Source of the DNA: Bog-473 sp963809825
GTDB taxonomy: Bacteria > Actinomycetota > Acidimicrobiia > Acidimicrobiales > RAAP-2
Direction: 5' to 3'
Length of the DNA: 64,000 bases
Assembly: GCA_963809825.1 (NCBI GenBank)
Contig: CAWELJ010000011.1
Coordinates: forward strand, 214,492-278,491
Shown in pieces: positions 62,630-64,000 of the stretch. The notes beneath the pieces were generated by a model that was given only the letters and a program-made list of their open reading frames with translations, had not been told where the DNA came from and did not search any database. A program made the translations under genes and the position numbers. Within the stretch, counting starts at the first letter, position 1; each line of letters begins with the position of its first letter.

Positions 62630-63109
62630 GTCAGCCCTCCTTGTGGCTTCCGCTCCGGCTCTCGGCGAGTCCGGATACTTCAGTTGGGCCGGCGGACACA
62701 TGCCACCGGGCGAGCCGCTGCGCTGCGCTACTTGCGTTCGCAGGCGACTGCGATCGCAACTATACGCCCCTGGTGTTGCTCTTTCGGCGGACAACGCCCA
62801 AAAGTGCCGTCTACCTGGAGCGACGCGGCTCAGTAGGCGTTGCAACCCCGGAATGGCAACAAGGAGGGAAGCTGCAAACGCCGACCGTCGACTGACAACA
62901 GGGCGAGCTCATCGGACGGGGACACCTAGTGGCGGCGCGTGCCCGAGACGGCGTCGAGATTTGCCCGACTTCGTTGCCCACGTCGAGGACGAATGGCGCA
63001 GCATCGAGCCGACAGCAATAGCTTTTGGAAGTCACTCATCGGCGCTCGCGCCGCAGCACGCGAGTGCGAAACCTTGAGATCATGGTTGCATTTCCGCTAG
63101 GAGCGCTTG
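62630..63109. other. Intergenic region of the island, no gene seen
   Basis: This stretch of about 480 bp lies between two divergent genes. Frames of up to about 180 codons overlap it, but none has coding character. No terminator or tRNA is visible. It must hold the promoters of both the three-gene operon (minus) and the DUF4145 gene (plus). Confidence 0.55.
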
Positions 63110-63874
63110 ATGCCTGATGATTTGCGAAAACTCGGAGAGTGGTTCACTGAGTCGGACTGGCCAACGATGAGTTGTCCTAACTGTGGCCTCGGGTTCTTGA
63201 CCGTCAGGAAAACCACAAAAGTCAATTCAGCCGCGTCTGACCGAGCGGACAATGATCCCGAATGGGAACCCGAATGGATTTTCGGGCACTTTTACGGAGA
63301 ACTCCGCTGCAGTCGTGCCACCTGCTGGGAGCCGGTGATCGTCTCGGGGGCTCATAAGGTCGATGCGGACCTAGATGACAAAGGCCATTGGTATGGCGAG
63401 TACGCCAACTTTCTGCGACTGCGCTATGCCATTCCTGCTCTCCGGATCATGTCAGTTCCCGAGGGAACGCCGCAGGTTGTGCGGGATGCGATCGTCGCAG
63501 CATCTCGCATCTTGTGGACCGACCCGAGCAGTGCGGGTAGCCGGCTGAGACTTGCAATCGAAGACCTGCTGACAGAGTACGGCATGCGGCGCTTCGTCAA
63601 TACAAAAGGAAGGCGGGTGCGTCTGAGTACGCACGTTCGAATTCAGGAGTTCAAGAAGCACGAAAGTCTGCCTGGCGAGACGCTGGAGGCAGTCAAGTGG
63701 ATCGGCAACCAGGGAACTCACGGGCAAGAACTCACGGTGAATGATGTGCTCGACGGCGCCGGACTACTTGAGTACGCGCTCAAACTGCTCTACGACACAT
63801 CCGACGATGAAGTGGCAAAGTTGGTACGCAAGATCAATAAGTCAAAAGGTATACCGAGGACACGTCGACAGTGA
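63110..63874 (+). CDS. DUF4145-domain protein
   Basis: A 254-aa protein. A zinc-ribbon-like N-terminus with CPNC and CSRATC is followed by the DUF4145 helical domain (SRLRLAIEDLLTEYG..., EAVKWIGNQGTHG). DUF4145 is often found in, or next to, restriction and other defence genes. AGGAG precedes the ATG; a TTG lies one codon upstream. It is divergent from the unrecognised three-gene operon. Confidence 0.85.
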   Translation: MPDDLRKLGEWFTESDWPTMSCPNCGLGFLTVRKTTKVNSAASDRADNDPEWEPEWIFGHFYGELRCSRATCWEPVIVSGAHKVDADLDDKGHWYGEYANFLRLRYAIPALRIMSVPEGTPQVVRDAIVAASRILWTDPSSAGSRLRLAIEDLLTEYGMRRFVNTKGRRVRLSTHVRIQEFKKHESLPGETLEAVKWIGNQGTHGQELTVNDVLDGAGLLEYALKLLYDTSDDEVAKLVRKINKSKGIPRTRRQ

Positions 63875-64000
63875 ATTGCACCTGTCAAGTGTGATCATCG
63901 CATTCTTGTCGGCATTTACCTAGTTGTGAGATTGACTCCTATCTGAAGGTCGAATGACGGTTAACCGTGGTGCAACTGGTTTACAGGCGTCAAAAGATCG

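Noticed and set aside
57991..64000. A second attachment site (repeat of the tRNA-Lys 3' end)
   Set aside because: The T-arm sequence of the tRNA does not recur in the window, so the far end must lie beyond 64000 or be lost.

Overview
The window is high-GC bacterial DNA with dense, often translationally coupled genes, several apparent leaderless starts, F420-type enzymes and an actinobacterial-type (group 1h, formerly group 5) [NiFe]-hydrogenase. A secreted protein with six 42-residue GYW..ASDGGIF..GD..FYGSTGG repeats is a signature I associate with Acidimicrobiia. An actinobacterium of that class is my best guess; the phylum is firmer than the class.

Region by region. 1-4452: a 2-hydroxyacid dehydrogenase, then a large secreted repeat protein broken near its 5' end. 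4472-9463: the nickel module nicO-type transporter, hypA, hypB (minus strand), divergent from a Fur-family regulator (Nur) across a palindrome that matches a Nur box; then a PAS-only protein and a PadR-YceI fusion protein. 9624-23366: one long hydrogenase operon on the plus strand, small and large subunits, a NifU-type protein, DUF5947- and DUF6084-like proteins, a 466-aa protein of unknown function, the maturation protease, two very small membrane proteins, a YceI protein, HypC, HypD, HypF, a SIS-HypC fusion, a second SIS protein and HypE. Nearly every junction from the NifU gene onward is an ATGA/GTGA overlap. The enzyme type is the one used to scavenge atmospheric H2.

23394-48230: mixed catabolism, with dehydrogenases, an aldehyde dehydrogenase, class II aldolase, RidA and PEP-mutase-like proteins, a secreted hydrolase and two secreted beta-propellers, acyl-CoA dehydrogenase, thiolases, DUF35 proteins, acyl-CoA synthetase and a thioesterase. 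Five copies of an 18-bp palindrome (CCTGAC-N6-GTCAGG) lie at promoters in this stretch and at 57.7 kb, which suggests one regulon. A small leaderless-looking gene ends in an intrinsic terminator at 43.6-43.8 kb.

48227-53996: a lipid-modification module (SRPBCC and SDR leftward; FAD oxidoreductase, DUF1365 and cyclopropane-synthase-like methyltransferase rightward) next to a B12-binding regulator that carries the W-x9-EH motif of CarH photoreceptors. Matching A/T-rich palindromes lie at the module promoter and at the regulator's own start. 54043-57643: acetyl-CoA synthetase, a cupin and an acyl-CoA dehydrogenase.

57919-64000: a tRNA-Lys(CTT) gene, then an integrated element of visibly lower GC: a decayed HNH gene, a frameshifted tyrosine integrase with an internal insertion, an inverted-repeat site, an unrecognised three-gene operon and a DUF4145 protein. 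The far end of the element is not in the window.
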